Assembly: GCA_030156305.1 (NCBI GenBank)
Contig: JASGMZ010000079.1
Coordinates: 1 to 11,474, forward strand
Reading direction: 5' to 3'
Source of the DNA: Bacteroidales bacterium
GTDB taxonomy: Bacteria; Bacteroidota; Bacteroidia; Bacteroidales; UBA12077
Length of the DNA: 11,474 nt
The notes beneath the pieces are model-generated. The model searched no databases. It worked only from the letters and a program-made list of their open reading frames with translations, and was not told the DNA's origin. Below, in pieces: positions 1 to 6,394 of this stretch. Positions within the stretch are counted from its first letter, which is position 1. The number at the start of each line of letters is the position of its first letter. Both the position numbers and the translations under genes were made by a program.

Positions 1-17
1 TTCGGTTCATATCTTTG

Positions 18-85
18 CCTGCCTGTCCTCTCGCCTGAGGCGAGACGGATAAATCCTCCTCCAGCGGGTGAATTCGGCAGACAGG
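18..85. repeat. GC-rich imperfect inverted repeat (REP/MITE-like intergenic element)
   Basis: A compact GC-rich block in very AT-rich surroundings. The outer arms at 18-27 and 76-85 are complementary over ten positions, with one mismatch (22/81) and one G-T pair (26/77). Inside them a perfect 17-base palindrome, TCTCGCCTGAGGCGAGA, occupies 29-45. The stretch 50-70 between the inner hairpin and the right arm looks unpaired. No reading frame of useful length covers it. Neither strand has a T-run after the hairpins, so it is not an ordinary intrinsic terminator. The shape fits a dispersed palindromic intergenic repeat, but copy number cannot be seen from one window. A structured RNA or a small non-autonomous mobile element are alternatives. 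Confidence 0.5.
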
Positions 86-167
86 TTGTGTACTTTATTG
101 CATGAGGGTTTCATAAAAATATCATATCATTTTTAGAAATTTATAATATTACAAATTATTTAACGAT

Positions 168-196
168 AAAAAAAGAGCGCTCTAATGGCACTCTTT
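168..196 (-). terminator. Intrinsic terminator of serS
   Basis: On the minus strand, just after the serS stop, the RNA forms a 9-bp stem: AAAGAGTGC pairs with GCGCTCTTT, including one G-U pair, around a 7-nt loop (187-181). The stem runs into seven U residues (174-168). The G-U pair becomes a C-A mismatch on the plus strand, so the hairpin works best for minus-strand transcripts, in line with serS orientation. Confidence 0.85.
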
Positions 197-218
197 CATA
201 AAAATTTAAAAACTTTTT

Positions 219-1493
219 TTAATCAATTATATCAAACCCGGTATAAGGCCGCAAAACTTCAGGAATAACAACACCTTCGGCTGATTGATTATTTTCCAGC
301 AAAGCGGCTAATATTCGGGGTAAAGCCAATGCACTGCCATTAAGGGTGTGAGCTAATTTGGTTTTCTTCTCTCCTTCTTCTTTAAATCGTAGTTTTAACC
401 GGTTAGCCTGAAAAGCTTCAAAATTGGATACAGAACTTACTTCTAACCATTTTTGCTGAGCTGCTGAATACACTTCAAAATCATAGGTGAGTGCAGAAGT
501 AAAACTTATATCACCCCCACAAAGTTTTAAAATACGGTATGGGAGATTCAGTGATTTTACAAGACTCTCCACATGATTTAACATTTCCTGTAACGTTTCA
601 TACGATTTATCGGGATGTTGAATCTGAACAATTTCTACTTTATCAAACTGATGTAAGCGATTTAAACCACGTACATCTTTACCGTATGAACCGGCCTCAC
701 GTCTGAAACAAGGGGTGTAAGCAGTCATTCTTATCGGGAAATCCTTTGCCGATAAAATCTTGTTACGATAGATGTTGGTTACAGGAACCTCGGCTGTGGG
801 AATTAAATATAAATTGTCCAGGGCAACATGATACATTTGTCCTTCCTTATCGGGCAATTGCCCGGTACCAAAACCCGAATCTTCATTCACCATTAAAGGG
901 GGAAGCACTTCATGATATCCTGCTTCAATAGCCTTATCTAAAAAATAATTGATTAAGGCCCGCTGTAGCTTTGCCCCTTTTCCTTTATATACGGGAAACC
1001 CACTTCCTGTGATCTTATTCCCTAATTCAAAATCAATAATATCGTATTTTTTAGCCAAATCCCAATGAGGTAAGGCATCTTGAGCTAATTCGGGTTTAGT
1101 TCCTCCGCTCTTTATTTCCACATTATCCTGTTCTCCTTTTCCGGGAGGCACTGATTCGTGGGGAATATTAGGCAGCTGAACCAATAACAAGTTTAGTTGT
1201 TCTTCAATTTTATTTAACGATTCAGACTGTTCTTTTATATTTTCTTTGATTTGGGCATTTTTTTCTTTAACCTTAGTTGCTTCCTCAACTTTGCCATTTT
1301 TAAAAAGCTTCCCAATTTCCTTCGAAAGTTTATTTAATTCCGCTTTATGATCATCCATAGCTGCTTGTGTTGATCTTCTTTCTTTGTCAAGCGCAAGAAT
1401 TTGGCCTGTAATTTTAGTAGCATCAAAATTTTTGATTTTCAAACGCTCAATAATAAAGTCTCTGTTTTCCTGGATAAATCGTAAGGTTAGCAT
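219..1493 (-). CDS. serS: Seryl-tRNA synthetase
   Basis: Cytosolic class II aminoacyl-tRNA synthetase that charges tRNA-Ser (and tRNA-Sec where present) with serine using ATP. The 424-residue length is normal for bacterial SerRS. The N-terminal ~110 residues are rich in Lys, Glu and Gln with heptad-like spacing, matching the long antiparallel coiled coil that grips the tRNA variable arm. The catalytic part shows the TAEVP serine-site motif (T233-P237), motif 2 (F263-R264 through the RGLNRLHQFDKVE segment at about 275-287) and motif 3 (L384-N-G-S with R393). The ATG at 1491-1493 gives the canonical MLTLRFI start, and no Shine-Dalgarno is visible. It lies 97 nt downstream of rpmA, whose weak terminator may be only partly effective, and ends at a strong terminator. 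Everything expected is present, and I see nothing broken. Confidence 0.98.
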   Translation of the reverse strand: MLTLRFIQENRDFIIERLKIKNFDATKITGQILALDKERRSTQAAMDDHKAELNKLSKEIGKLFKNGKVEEATKVKEKNAQIKENIKEQSESLNKIEEQLNLLLVQLPNIPHESVPPGKGEQDNVEIKSGGTKPELAQDALPHWDLAKKYDIIDFELGNKITGSGFPVYKGKGAKLQRALINYFLDKAIEAGYHEVLPPLMVNEDSGFGTGQLPDKEGQMYHVALDNLYLIPTAEVPVTNIYRNKILSAKDFPIRMTAYTPCFRREAGSYGKDVRGLNRLHQFDKVEIVQIQHPDKSYETLQEMLNHVESLVKSLNLPYRILKLCGGDISFTSALTYDFEVYSAAQQKWLEVSSVSNFEAFQANRLKLRFKEEGEKKTKLAHTLNGSALALPRILAALLENNQSAEGVVIPEVLRPYTGFDIID

Positions 1494-1523
1494 GTTGGTT
1501 AAATATATAATAGGGTTTAAAAT

Positions 1524-1569
1524 AAAAAATCTCCATATTTTATACTAAAACTAGCAAAAACAGGAGATT
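1524..1569 (-). terminator. Possible weak terminator or attenuator between rpmA and serS
   Basis: On the minus strand AATCTCC (1569-1563) can pair with GGAGATT (1534-1528), a perfect 7-bp stem. U residues follow immediately (1528-1524, then more after one A). The loop is long (28 nt) but contains its own small hairpin (TTTTA/TAAAA). This would end most rplU-rpmA transcripts and let some continue into serS, a sensible arrangement because ribosomal proteins are needed in greater amounts. The long loop makes the call uncertain. Confidence 0.45.
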
Positions 1570-1590
1570 CAAAATTACGTAAAAAATATC

Positions 1591-1851
1591 TTAATCTTCG
1601 AAGGGAACAACCGAAACAAATGATTTATTGCCTCTACGACGTTTAAATTCAATTTTTCCATCAATTAAAGCAAATAAAGTATGGTCGTTACCCATACCTA
1701 CATTTTCGCCCGGATAATGTTTTGTTCCTCTCTGGCGGACAATAATATTACCGGCTTTAGCCGCTTGTCCTCCATACAACTTTATCCCTAATCGTTTGCT
1801 TTCCGAATCGCGGCCGTTACGTGAACTACCTGCTCCTTTTTTATGTGCCAT
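1591..1851 (-). CDS. rpmA: 50S ribosomal protein L27
   Basis: Component of the large ribosomal subunit whose flexible N-terminus reaches towards the peptidyl-transferase centre. The 86-residue protein starts MAHKKGAGSSRNGRDSESK, the hallmark of bL27, followed by the G-rich and basic core (GGQAAKAGNIIVRQRGTK, then HYPGENVGMG). It has no Firmicutes-type N-terminal extension that needs proteolytic removal; MAHKKG begins directly at the ATG (1849-1851). The gene follows rplU by 18 nt, the near-universal L21-L27 pairing, and is surely cotranscribed with it. Length and motifs are normal. Confidence 0.98.
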   Translation of the reverse strand: MAHKKGAGSSRNGRDSESKRLGIKLYGGQAAKAGNIIVRQRGTKHYPGENVGMGNDHTLFALIDGKIEFKRRRGNKSFVSVVPFED

Positions 1852-1869
1852 GTGTCAAAATATTTTTAA

Positions 1870-2181
1870 TTAAGCAATAATGTCTTGTACCTGTATTTGG
1901 GTAAACATTTGACGGTGACCGTTCTTAACCTGATACCCTTTTCTTCGTTTTTTCTTAAAAACAATTACTTTATCACCTTTTTGGTGAGCCAGGATTTTAG
2001 CGGAAATTTTTGCATCTTTCACGGTAGGTTTTCCGACTTTTACCTTGCCGTCATCATCTACCAGCAAAACTTTCCCGAACTCAACAGTAGATCCTTCTTC
2101 TCCTTCTAAACGGTGAACAAAAATCTTACTATCTTTCTCTACCTTAAACTGCTGGCCTGCTATGTCAACTATTGCGTACAT
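1870..2181 (-). CDS. rplU: 50S ribosomal protein L21
   Basis: Large-subunit ribosomal protein that binds 23S rRNA. The 103-residue length is typical of bL21. The start MYAIVDIAGQQFKVEKDSK, the segment V-L-L-V-D-D-D-G-K-V-K-V-G-K-P and the basic C-terminal region KKKRRKGYQVKNGHRQ are family signatures. It is the first gene of the leftward rplU-rpmA(-serS) unit. The ATG at 2179-2181 lies about 40 nt downstream of a good Bacteroidota promoter (2222-2252). The untranslated leader is short and has no obvious Shine-Dalgarno, which is usual in this phylum. No anomalies seen. Confidence 0.98.
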   Translation of the reverse strand: MYAIVDIAGQQFKVEKDSKIFVHRLEGEEGSTVEFGKVLLVDDDGKVKVGKPTVKDAKISAKILAHQKGDKVIVFKKKRRKGYQVKNGHRQMFTQIQVQDIIA

Positions 2182-2221
2182 CTATTTAAATTTTAACCGT
2201 TTGTTACCAATTTTGGGAATG

Positions 2222-2252
2222 CAAAAATATAAAAGTTTCTTTGATTAACAAA
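2222..2252 (-). promoter_or_regulatory. Bacteroidota-type promoter of rplU-rpmA
   Basis: Read on the minus strand, TTTG (2252-2249) is followed by exactly 19 nt and TATTTTTG (2229-2222), matching the -33 TTTG / -7 TAnnTTTG consensus of Bacteroidota primary-sigma promoters. Initiation would fall near 2215, giving a leader of roughly 35 nt before the rplU ATG. This is the only promoter in the window with both elements exact and well spaced. Confidence 0.7.
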
Positions 2253-2257
2253 GAAAC
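2235..2257. promoter_or_regulatory. Perfect inverted repeat overlapping the rplU -33 element
   Basis: The arms GTTTCTTTG (2235-2243) and CAAAGAAAC (2249-2257) are exact reverse complements around the 5-nt spacer ATTAA. A second overlapping pair, AAAGTTT (2232-2238) and AAACTTT (2258-2264), extends the symmetry. The right arm contains the TTTG that serves as the -33 element of the rplU promoter, so a dimeric regulator bound here would block or modulate ribosomal protein transcription. No T-run follows on the minus strand, arguing against a terminator. The operator role is inferred. Confidence 0.45.
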
Positions 2258-2306
2258 AAACTTTAATTTTTTGCTTTCAATAAATTTTTTTGTATCTATT
2301 AACGGG

Positions 2307-2314
2307 CAAATATA
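2307..2314 (-). promoter_or_regulatory. Possible distal -7 element for rplU
   Basis: The minus-strand octamer TATATTTG matches TAnnTTTG exactly, but no TTTG sits at the proper distance upstream. If active, it would yield a leader of about 120 nt that carries the 2235-2257 hairpin in RNA form. The motif is short and AT-rich, so a chance match is possible. Confidence 0.3.
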
Positions 2315-2380
2315 AAAAAAAGCTTTCTATAAAAACCCATATCAATTGAATTAAAATTTAATAAATGATAAAATAATCAA

Positions 2381-2388
2381 TAACTTTG
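2381..2388 (+). promoter_or_regulatory. -7 promoter element of the mutL cluster
   Basis: TAACTTTG matches the Bacteroidota -7 consensus TAnnTTTG exactly. It ends 21 nt before the ATG at 2410, so transcription would start around 2394 with a very short leader. No good TTTG is seen at -33. It overlaps the TTG at 2386 that would otherwise open the longest reading frame, which argues that this TTG is not a start codon. Confidence 0.55.
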
Positions 2389-2409
2389 CAAAAAGTTAAA
2401 AAAGACAGG

Positions 2410-2694
2410 ATGGCTATAAAATTTTTTCATACACCTAAAAATAAAAGGTTTAATTACGCGCCTTTATATTATGATGAGCAAAAAGAGGAGCTGGAAAAAA
2501 GGGTACGTCAAATTAACAGAGAATTGGGGGTAGAAGACTTGTCCGAATCGGACAAACCTTATATTCCCAACATTAAAGGGCAAATGCGCGGTACTTTAAA
2601 ACGAAAAAACGAAGAGAGAAAAAAATCCAATTTACGGCTGGCTATAATACTTGTTGTTTTACTAGCTATTATTTATTTCTTATTATTATATTAA
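2410..2694 (+). CDS. Small C-terminally anchored membrane protein, conserved next to mutL
   Basis: A 94-residue protein of unknown function. It begins MAIKFFHTPKNKRFNYAPLYYD, resembling a Bacteroidota family with a basic N-terminus and an Arg/Lys-x-Phe-x-Tyr-x-P-x-Tyr-Tyr-like motif often found directly upstream of mutL (family recalled, not searched). The middle is charged and probably helical (EEKRVRQ-type repeats at about residues 25-45). A Lys/Arg-rich patch (about 62-74) precedes one hydrophobic C-terminal segment (about 75-94) ending LLLY. That suggests a tail-anchored protein with its bulk in the cytoplasm. I chose ATG 2410 over TTG 2386 because the promoter -7 element covers the latter. 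mutL follows after 13 nt, so the two are cotranscribed. In some flavobacterial genomes similar proteins carry a doubtful riboflavin synthase label; nothing here supports that. Confidence 0.8.
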   Translation: MAIKFFHTPKNKRFNYAPLYYDEQKEELEKRVRQINRELGVEDLSESDKPYIPNIKGQMRGTLKRKNEERKKSNLRLAIILVVLLAIIYFLLLY

Positions 2695-2707
2695 ATCTCG
2701 TATTTTC

Positions 2708-4546
2708 ATGGCAGATATCATTCAGCTTTTACCCGATTCCGTTGCTAACCAGATAGCTGCCGGAGAGGTTATACAACGGCCTGCTTCGGTAGTAAAAGAA
2801 TTGGCAGAAAACGCTGTAGATGCAAAGGCTGATCGTATAACCGTTAATATTAAAGATGGGGGAAAAACTTTAATTCAGATTATTGATAACGGAACAGGCA
2901 TGTCGGAAACCGATGCCCGGTTGGCTTTTGAAAGACATTCTACCTCCAAAATACAACATGCAGATGATCTTTTTGCTATAAAAACCATGGGATTTAGAGG
3001 AGAAGCATTAGCTTCTATCGCTGCCATTGCTCATATTGAGCTAAAAACAAAACAAGCCCACGAAGAAATTGGTACTCATATCCAAATAGAAGGTTCAAAA
3101 GTGGTTAGCCAGGAACCAACAAGTTGTACAACCGGTTCGAACTTTGCCATTAAAAACCTGTTTTACAATGTACCGGCACGCAGAAAATTCTTAAAATCAA
3201 ATACGGCTGAATTCGGGCATATTATTAATGAATTTCAAAGAATAGCCCTTGCAAATCCCGATATAGAATTTAAGCTTTATCATAACGAATCTGAAGTTTA
3301 TATTTTACCCAAATCAAATATCCGTCAACGAATCGTTGCTATTTATGGTAAAAAAATAAACCAAAATCTAATACCCTTAGAAACAAACACAAGTATTGTT
3401 TCTATAAAAGGATTTATTGGTAAACCAGAAAATGCTAAAAAAAAGCCAGGCGAGCAGTTTTTCTTTATCAATAACCGATATATGCGAAACCCATATCTGA
3501 ATAAAGCAATTTTAAATGCTTACGATCAAATTTTACCTCCTAATACTATTCCTTCGTATTTTTTATATTTAGAAGCTGATCCTGCCACTATTGATGTTAA
3601 TATTCATCCTACCAAAACCGAAATAAAATTTGAAAACCAACAAGCTATATGGCAATTTTTACACTCATCAATAAAAGAAAGCCTCGGCAAAAACAATATG
3701 GTCCCCTCCATTGATTTTAACCAGGAACAAAGTTTTGATATTCCTGTAATTTCAAAAGACACCCAAATTCATACTCCAAAAATCGATATCGATCCAACAT
3801 TTAACCCTTTTAAAAACAACAAATTTGCCAGCAAAGGACAAAAAAACACAAAATTTTCTTTAGAAAAGGACAATCTGACTAACTGGGAAAATCTTTATCA
3901 GGGTTTTGAAAAAGAAAATAAACCCGATGATGAATTTTCTGTCCTTTCTAACCTTGATACACAGACAACTATTAATGATAACAAACAGGGAGAGAATGTT
4001 TTTCATTTTAAAAACAAATATATTTTAACGCCTGTTAAATCGGGACTGATGATTATTGATCAGAAAAAAGCGCATGAACGCATATTATTTGAAAAATTTA
4101 TACATTCCCTAAAAACCAATATGGCTGTAACACAAAAAACTTTATTTCCCAAAACCATCGAATTAGATGCCAAAGACCATGAATTATTACTTAGTTTAAA
4201 AGACGAAATGACAGCTTTAGGTTTTGACATTGAAGATTTTGGGGGGCATGCAATTATTGTAAACGGGATGCCCGCAGATTCAGGAAACCAGGAACCGGCG
4301 CAAATAATTGACAAATTTTTAAATGAATACTTAAGCGGAGAAACAGATTCAAAACAGTTTGCCAAAGAATCCCTGGCCAAAGCCTTAGCCAAAGCTTCGG
4401 CTATAAGCTCAAATCAACCACTTACCCATGAAGAAATGCGCGAAATGATTGATCTGCTTTTTGCATGCGAACAACCTAACTATTCACCTTTTGGCAAAAA
4501 AATTGTAACCATCATCAAAACAGAAGAAATTGAAAAACGTTTTTAA
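2708..4546 (+). CDS. mutL: DNA mismatch repair protein MutL
   Basis: Cytosolic mismatch-repair ATPase that links MutS-bound mismatches to strand incision. The 612-residue length is typical. The N-terminal GHKL ATPase is intact: ELAENAVDA with E31 and N35, DNGTGM (D60-M65), and GFRGEAL (G95-L101). A poorly conserved linker covers about 335-430. The C-terminal dimerisation domain begins near 435. Its expected DQHA(X)2E motif reads DQKKAHERI (451-459), with Lys in place of His. The ACxxAIxA-type motif reads ASAISS (563-568). The CPHGRP-like motif reads CEQPNYSPFGKK (587-598), keeping Cys but losing the His. Endonuclease activity is therefore doubtful, although these changes may be typical of the phylum. 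The gene sits 13 nt after the small membrane protein gene and 26 nt before a rhomboid gene. ATG 2708 gives the standard start just ahead of IAAGEVIQRP. Confidence 0.97.
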   Translation: MADIIQLLPDSVANQIAAGEVIQRPASVVKELAENAVDAKADRITVNIKDGGKTLIQIIDNGTGMSETDARLAFERHSTSKIQHADDLFAIKTMGFRGEALASIAAIAHIELKTKQAHEEIGTHIQIEGSKVVSQEPTSCTTGSNFAIKNLFYNVPARRKFLKSNTAEFGHIINEFQRIALANPDIEFKLYHNESEVYILPKSNIRQRIVAIYGKKINQNLIPLETNTSIVSIKGFIGKPENAKKKPGEQFFFINNRYMRNPYLNKAILNAYDQILPPNTIPSYFLYLEADPATIDVNIHPTKTEIKFENQQAIWQFLHSSIKESLGKNNMVPSIDFNQEQSFDIPVISKDTQIHTPKIDIDPTFNPFKNNKFASKGQKNTKFSLEKDNLTNWENLYQGFEKENKPDDEFSVLSNLDTQTTINDNKQGENVFHFKNKYILTPVKSGLMIIDQKKAHERILFEKFIHSLKTNMAVTQKTLFPKTIELDAKDHELLLSLKDEMTALGFDIEDFGGHAIIVNGMPADSGNQEPAQIIDKFLNEYLSGETDSKQFAKESLAKALAKASAISSNQPLTHEEMREMIDLLFACEQPNYSPFGKKIVTIIKTEEIEKRF

Positions 4547-4572
4547 TAATTGAGATTGATAAAAATAAACCT

Positions 4573-5385
4573 ATGCATACACGATTTAATAATATTCCTC
4601 CCGTAGTAAAAAACATCATTATTATAAATGTAATCATGCTTTTAGCTACCTGGGTTTTAGGCAATTCGTTCGGGATTGAATTAACACAGGTTTTAGGATT
4701 ACATTATTTTAAATCTGAATTATTTCATCCATACCAATTTGTCACCCACATGTTTATGCATGGTGGATTATGGCACTTATTTTTTAATATGTTTGCCCTG
4801 TGGATGTTTGGACGAGTGTTAGAATCTGTTTGGGGGAGCAAACGCTTTTTTATCTATTTTATCGTTACCGGATTAGGAGCAGCAGCTCTACATACTTTTG
4901 TTATCCACTTACAAATGACAAGTATTTTAAATGATATTAAAGCATTTAACAATACCCCATCACCAGAAGCTTTAGCTATATTAGTTAAAAACCATTTCCC
5001 TGAGTATTACTCACAAGTTTACAGCAAATTATTAGACGGATGGTATTCAAGCCCGGATAATCCGAACTATATTATCAGAGCAAAACAATTCTTAAACGAG
5101 TTGGTCAATTTTAAAATGAATATTCCTACGGTAGGTGCTTCAGGGGCAGTATTTGGAATACTACTTGCTTTTGGTATGCTTTTCCCTAATACGCAATTAA
5201 TGCTTCTATTCCCACCTATCCCTATTCGGGCTAAATATTTTGTAATCATGTACGGGGCTTTAGAATTATGGCTCGGCTTAACACAACCCGGAAGTAATGT
5301 TGCACACTTTGCACACTTAGGTGGCATGTTATTTGGATTCTTTTTGATTAAATACTGGAAAAAAAGCAGGTCTGATTTTTATTAA
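4573..5385 (+). CDS. Rhomboid family intramembrane serine protease with a large TM3-TM4 insertion
   Basis: Membrane-embedded protease expected to cleave transmembrane substrates. The 270-residue protein shows the rhomboid signatures: HxxxN in the second membrane helix (H68, N72, in HLFFN), GASGAVFG with catalytic Ser190, and AHLGGMLFG with catalytic His248. Hydrophobic segments fall near 14-30, 55-80, 92-112, 187-205, 210-230 and 240-262, giving a six-helix core. Unusual is the long, mostly polar stretch from about 113 to 183, between helix 3 and the serine helix, where E. coli GlpG has only a short loop. It contains Asn/Asp/Pro-rich sequence and predicted amphipathic helix-like parts and should sit on the periplasmic side, near the active-site entrance. 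The gene lies 26 nt after mutL and 41 nt before a second rhomboid gene. Substrates are unknown. Confidence 0.95.
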   Translation: MHTRFNNIPPVVKNIIIINVIMLLATWVLGNSFGIELTQVLGLHYFKSELFHPYQFVTHMFMHGGLWHLFFNMFALWMFGRVLESVWGSKRFFIYFIVTGLGAAALHTFVIHLQMTSILNDIKAFNNTPSPEALAILVKNHFPEYYSQVYSKLLDGWYSSPDNPNYIIRAKQFLNELVNFKMNIPTVGASGAVFGILLAFGMLFPNTQLMLLFPPIPIRAKYFVIMYGALELWLGLTQPGSNVAHFAHLGGMLFGFFLIKYWKKSRSDFY

Positions 5386-5426
5386 TAACTGTTAACTGCC
5401 AGGAATAAAACAAAATAAAGAAAAAT

Positions 5427-6302
5427 ATGGGTATAACAGACGAAATAAAACAGTCATTTAAAAGTGGAAACAACTTAATTAAATTATTATATATAAACAT
5501 AGCTGTCTTTTTGGCAGTTAAAATTGTCGGGGTAATATTCTTTTTACTCTCGGCTGAGCAAACTTTTTCTTTTGCTAAGTGGTTTGCTGTTCCGGCCGAT
5601 TTTTCAAATCTTATTTTAAAACCCTGGACTATTTTTACCTACATGTTTTTACATTTGGATTTTTTTCACATTCTGTTTAACATGTTATGGTTTTATTGGT
5701 TCGGAATGATTTTTTTAAGCTATTTTGATGAAAAAAAATTACTGAGTCTTTATCTTGTTGGTGGATTAGCAGGTGCTGCACTATATATTTTGGCATTTAA
5801 TATTTTTCCTGTTTTTTCAAATGTTTTACCTAATTCTCTTGCATTGGGAGCATCAGCATCTGTAATTGCTATTGTTATTGCCGTATCGGTTTATGCCCCC
5901 GATCATACCGTTCATCTTTTATTTTTAGGGCCTGTAAAATTAAAATATATTGCTATTGTAACCATCGCTATTGATATTATAAGCATCGCATCATCCAACG
6001 CAGGTGGCCATATAGCACATCTCGGAGGTGCTTTATATGGTTATTTATTTGTTCAGCAATATAAAAAAGGAAAAAACATAAATAAGGGATTCGACCGGTT
6101 TATGGACAAACTATTTACACTTTTTAAACCTAAGCCTAAAATTAAAGTCACCTACAAACGGCCAATGACTGATATTGAGTACAATAAAGAAAAAGTAAAA
6201 AAACAAAAAGATGTAGACCGCATCCTTGATAAAATTGCCAAATCAGGGTATGACAGCCTGACAAAAAAAGAAAAAGAAATTTTATTTAAAAACAGCCATT
6301 AA
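5427..6302 (+). CDS. Second rhomboid family protease, with a cytoplasmic C-terminal tail (DUF6576-like)
   Basis: A 291-residue membrane protease paralogous to the preceding gene product but clearly diverged. The core shows HILFN (H81, N85), a serine motif LGASAS with nucleophile Ser143, and GGHIAHLGGALYG with catalytic His198. The canonical GxSG is GASA here, so the glycine after Ser is Ala; catalytic residues remain. It lacks the long TM3-TM4 insertion of its neighbour. After the last helix (about residue 212) comes a Lys-rich cytosolic tail ending in VDRILDKIAKSGYDSLTKKE-type sequence (about 263-288). I recall this motif from the C-termini of Bacteroidota rhomboids (DUF6576), probably a short protein-interaction helix pair. 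Start ATG 5427. It follows the first rhomboid gene by 41 nt and probably belongs to the same operon. Confidence 0.93.
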   Translation: MGITDEIKQSFKSGNNLIKLLYINIAVFLAVKIVGVIFFLLSAEQTFSFAKWFAVPADFSNLILKPWTIFTYMFLHLDFFHILFNMLWFYWFGMIFLSYFDEKKLLSLYLVGGLAGAALYILAFNIFPVFSNVLPNSLALGASASVIAIVIAVSVYAPDHTVHLLFLGPVKLKYIAIVTIAIDIISIASSNAGGHIAHLGGALYGYLFVQQYKKGKNINKGFDRFMDKLFTLFKPKPKIKVTYKRPMTDIEYNKEKVKKQKDVDRILDKIAKSGYDSLTKKEKEILFKNSH

Positions 6303-6336
6303 AATCTTTTCTAATAAAACATAAACCCTCTCTCCT

Positions 6337-6368
6337 TTTGCTTAATTAAACCATAAGTTGTAATTTAG
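6337..6368 (+). promoter_or_regulatory. Possible promoter ahead of the EEP gene
   Basis: TTTG (6337-6340), a 20-nt spacer and TAATTTAG (6361-6368) resemble the Bacteroidota -33/-7 pattern with one mismatch in the -7 octamer. Initiation near 6374 would leave a leader of about 20 nt before the TTG start at 6395. The 92-base gap after the rhomboid gene holds no terminator I can recognise, so readthrough from the mutL cluster is also possible. Confidence 0.35.
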
Positions 6369-6394
6369 ATATAAGAAACAAAAAGGTACTTATC

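Larger units (their letters stand above)
2182..2409. other. Divergent intergenic region between rplU and the mutL cluster
   Basis: This 228-base gap separates leftward ribosomal genes from the rightward mutL cluster. It contains the rplU promoter with its overlapping palindrome, a possible second leftward -7 element and the rightward -7 element at 2381-2388. No coding frame with convincing composition is present. The stretch 2315-2380 is nearly pure A/T, and nothing recognisable was seen in it. Confidence 0.6.

Noticed and set aside
29..45. Palindrome TCTCGCCTGAGGCGAGA as the serS terminator
   Set aside because: No T-run follows on either strand, and a better hairpin with seven T residues lies right after the serS stop.
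746..931. 61-residue frame antisense to serS
   Set aside because: It overlaps conserved SerRS sequence and shows no independent coding signal.
1885..2109. 74-residue frame antisense to rplU
   Set aside because: It is a Phe-rich shadow of the Lys-rich L21 gene.
2386..2409. N-terminal extension of the small membrane protein from TTG 2386
   Set aside because: The codon lies inside the -7 promoter element TAACTTTG, so it would not be transcribed; ATG 2410 is better.
4060..4392. 110-residue antisense frame within mutL
   Set aside because: It lies entirely opposite the conserved MutL C-terminal domain, has no recognisable family features, and its Ser/Phe-rich composition is what the complement of AT-rich coding sequence gives.
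4375..4400. Short GCCAAAG repeats in mutL as a mobile or slippage element
   Set aside because: They encode an Ala/Lys helical stretch in frame and are explained by protein composition.
5067..5327. 86-residue antisense frame within rhomboid 1
   Set aside because: It mirrors the catalytic Ser/His region of a clearly real gene and has no promoter or start context of its own.
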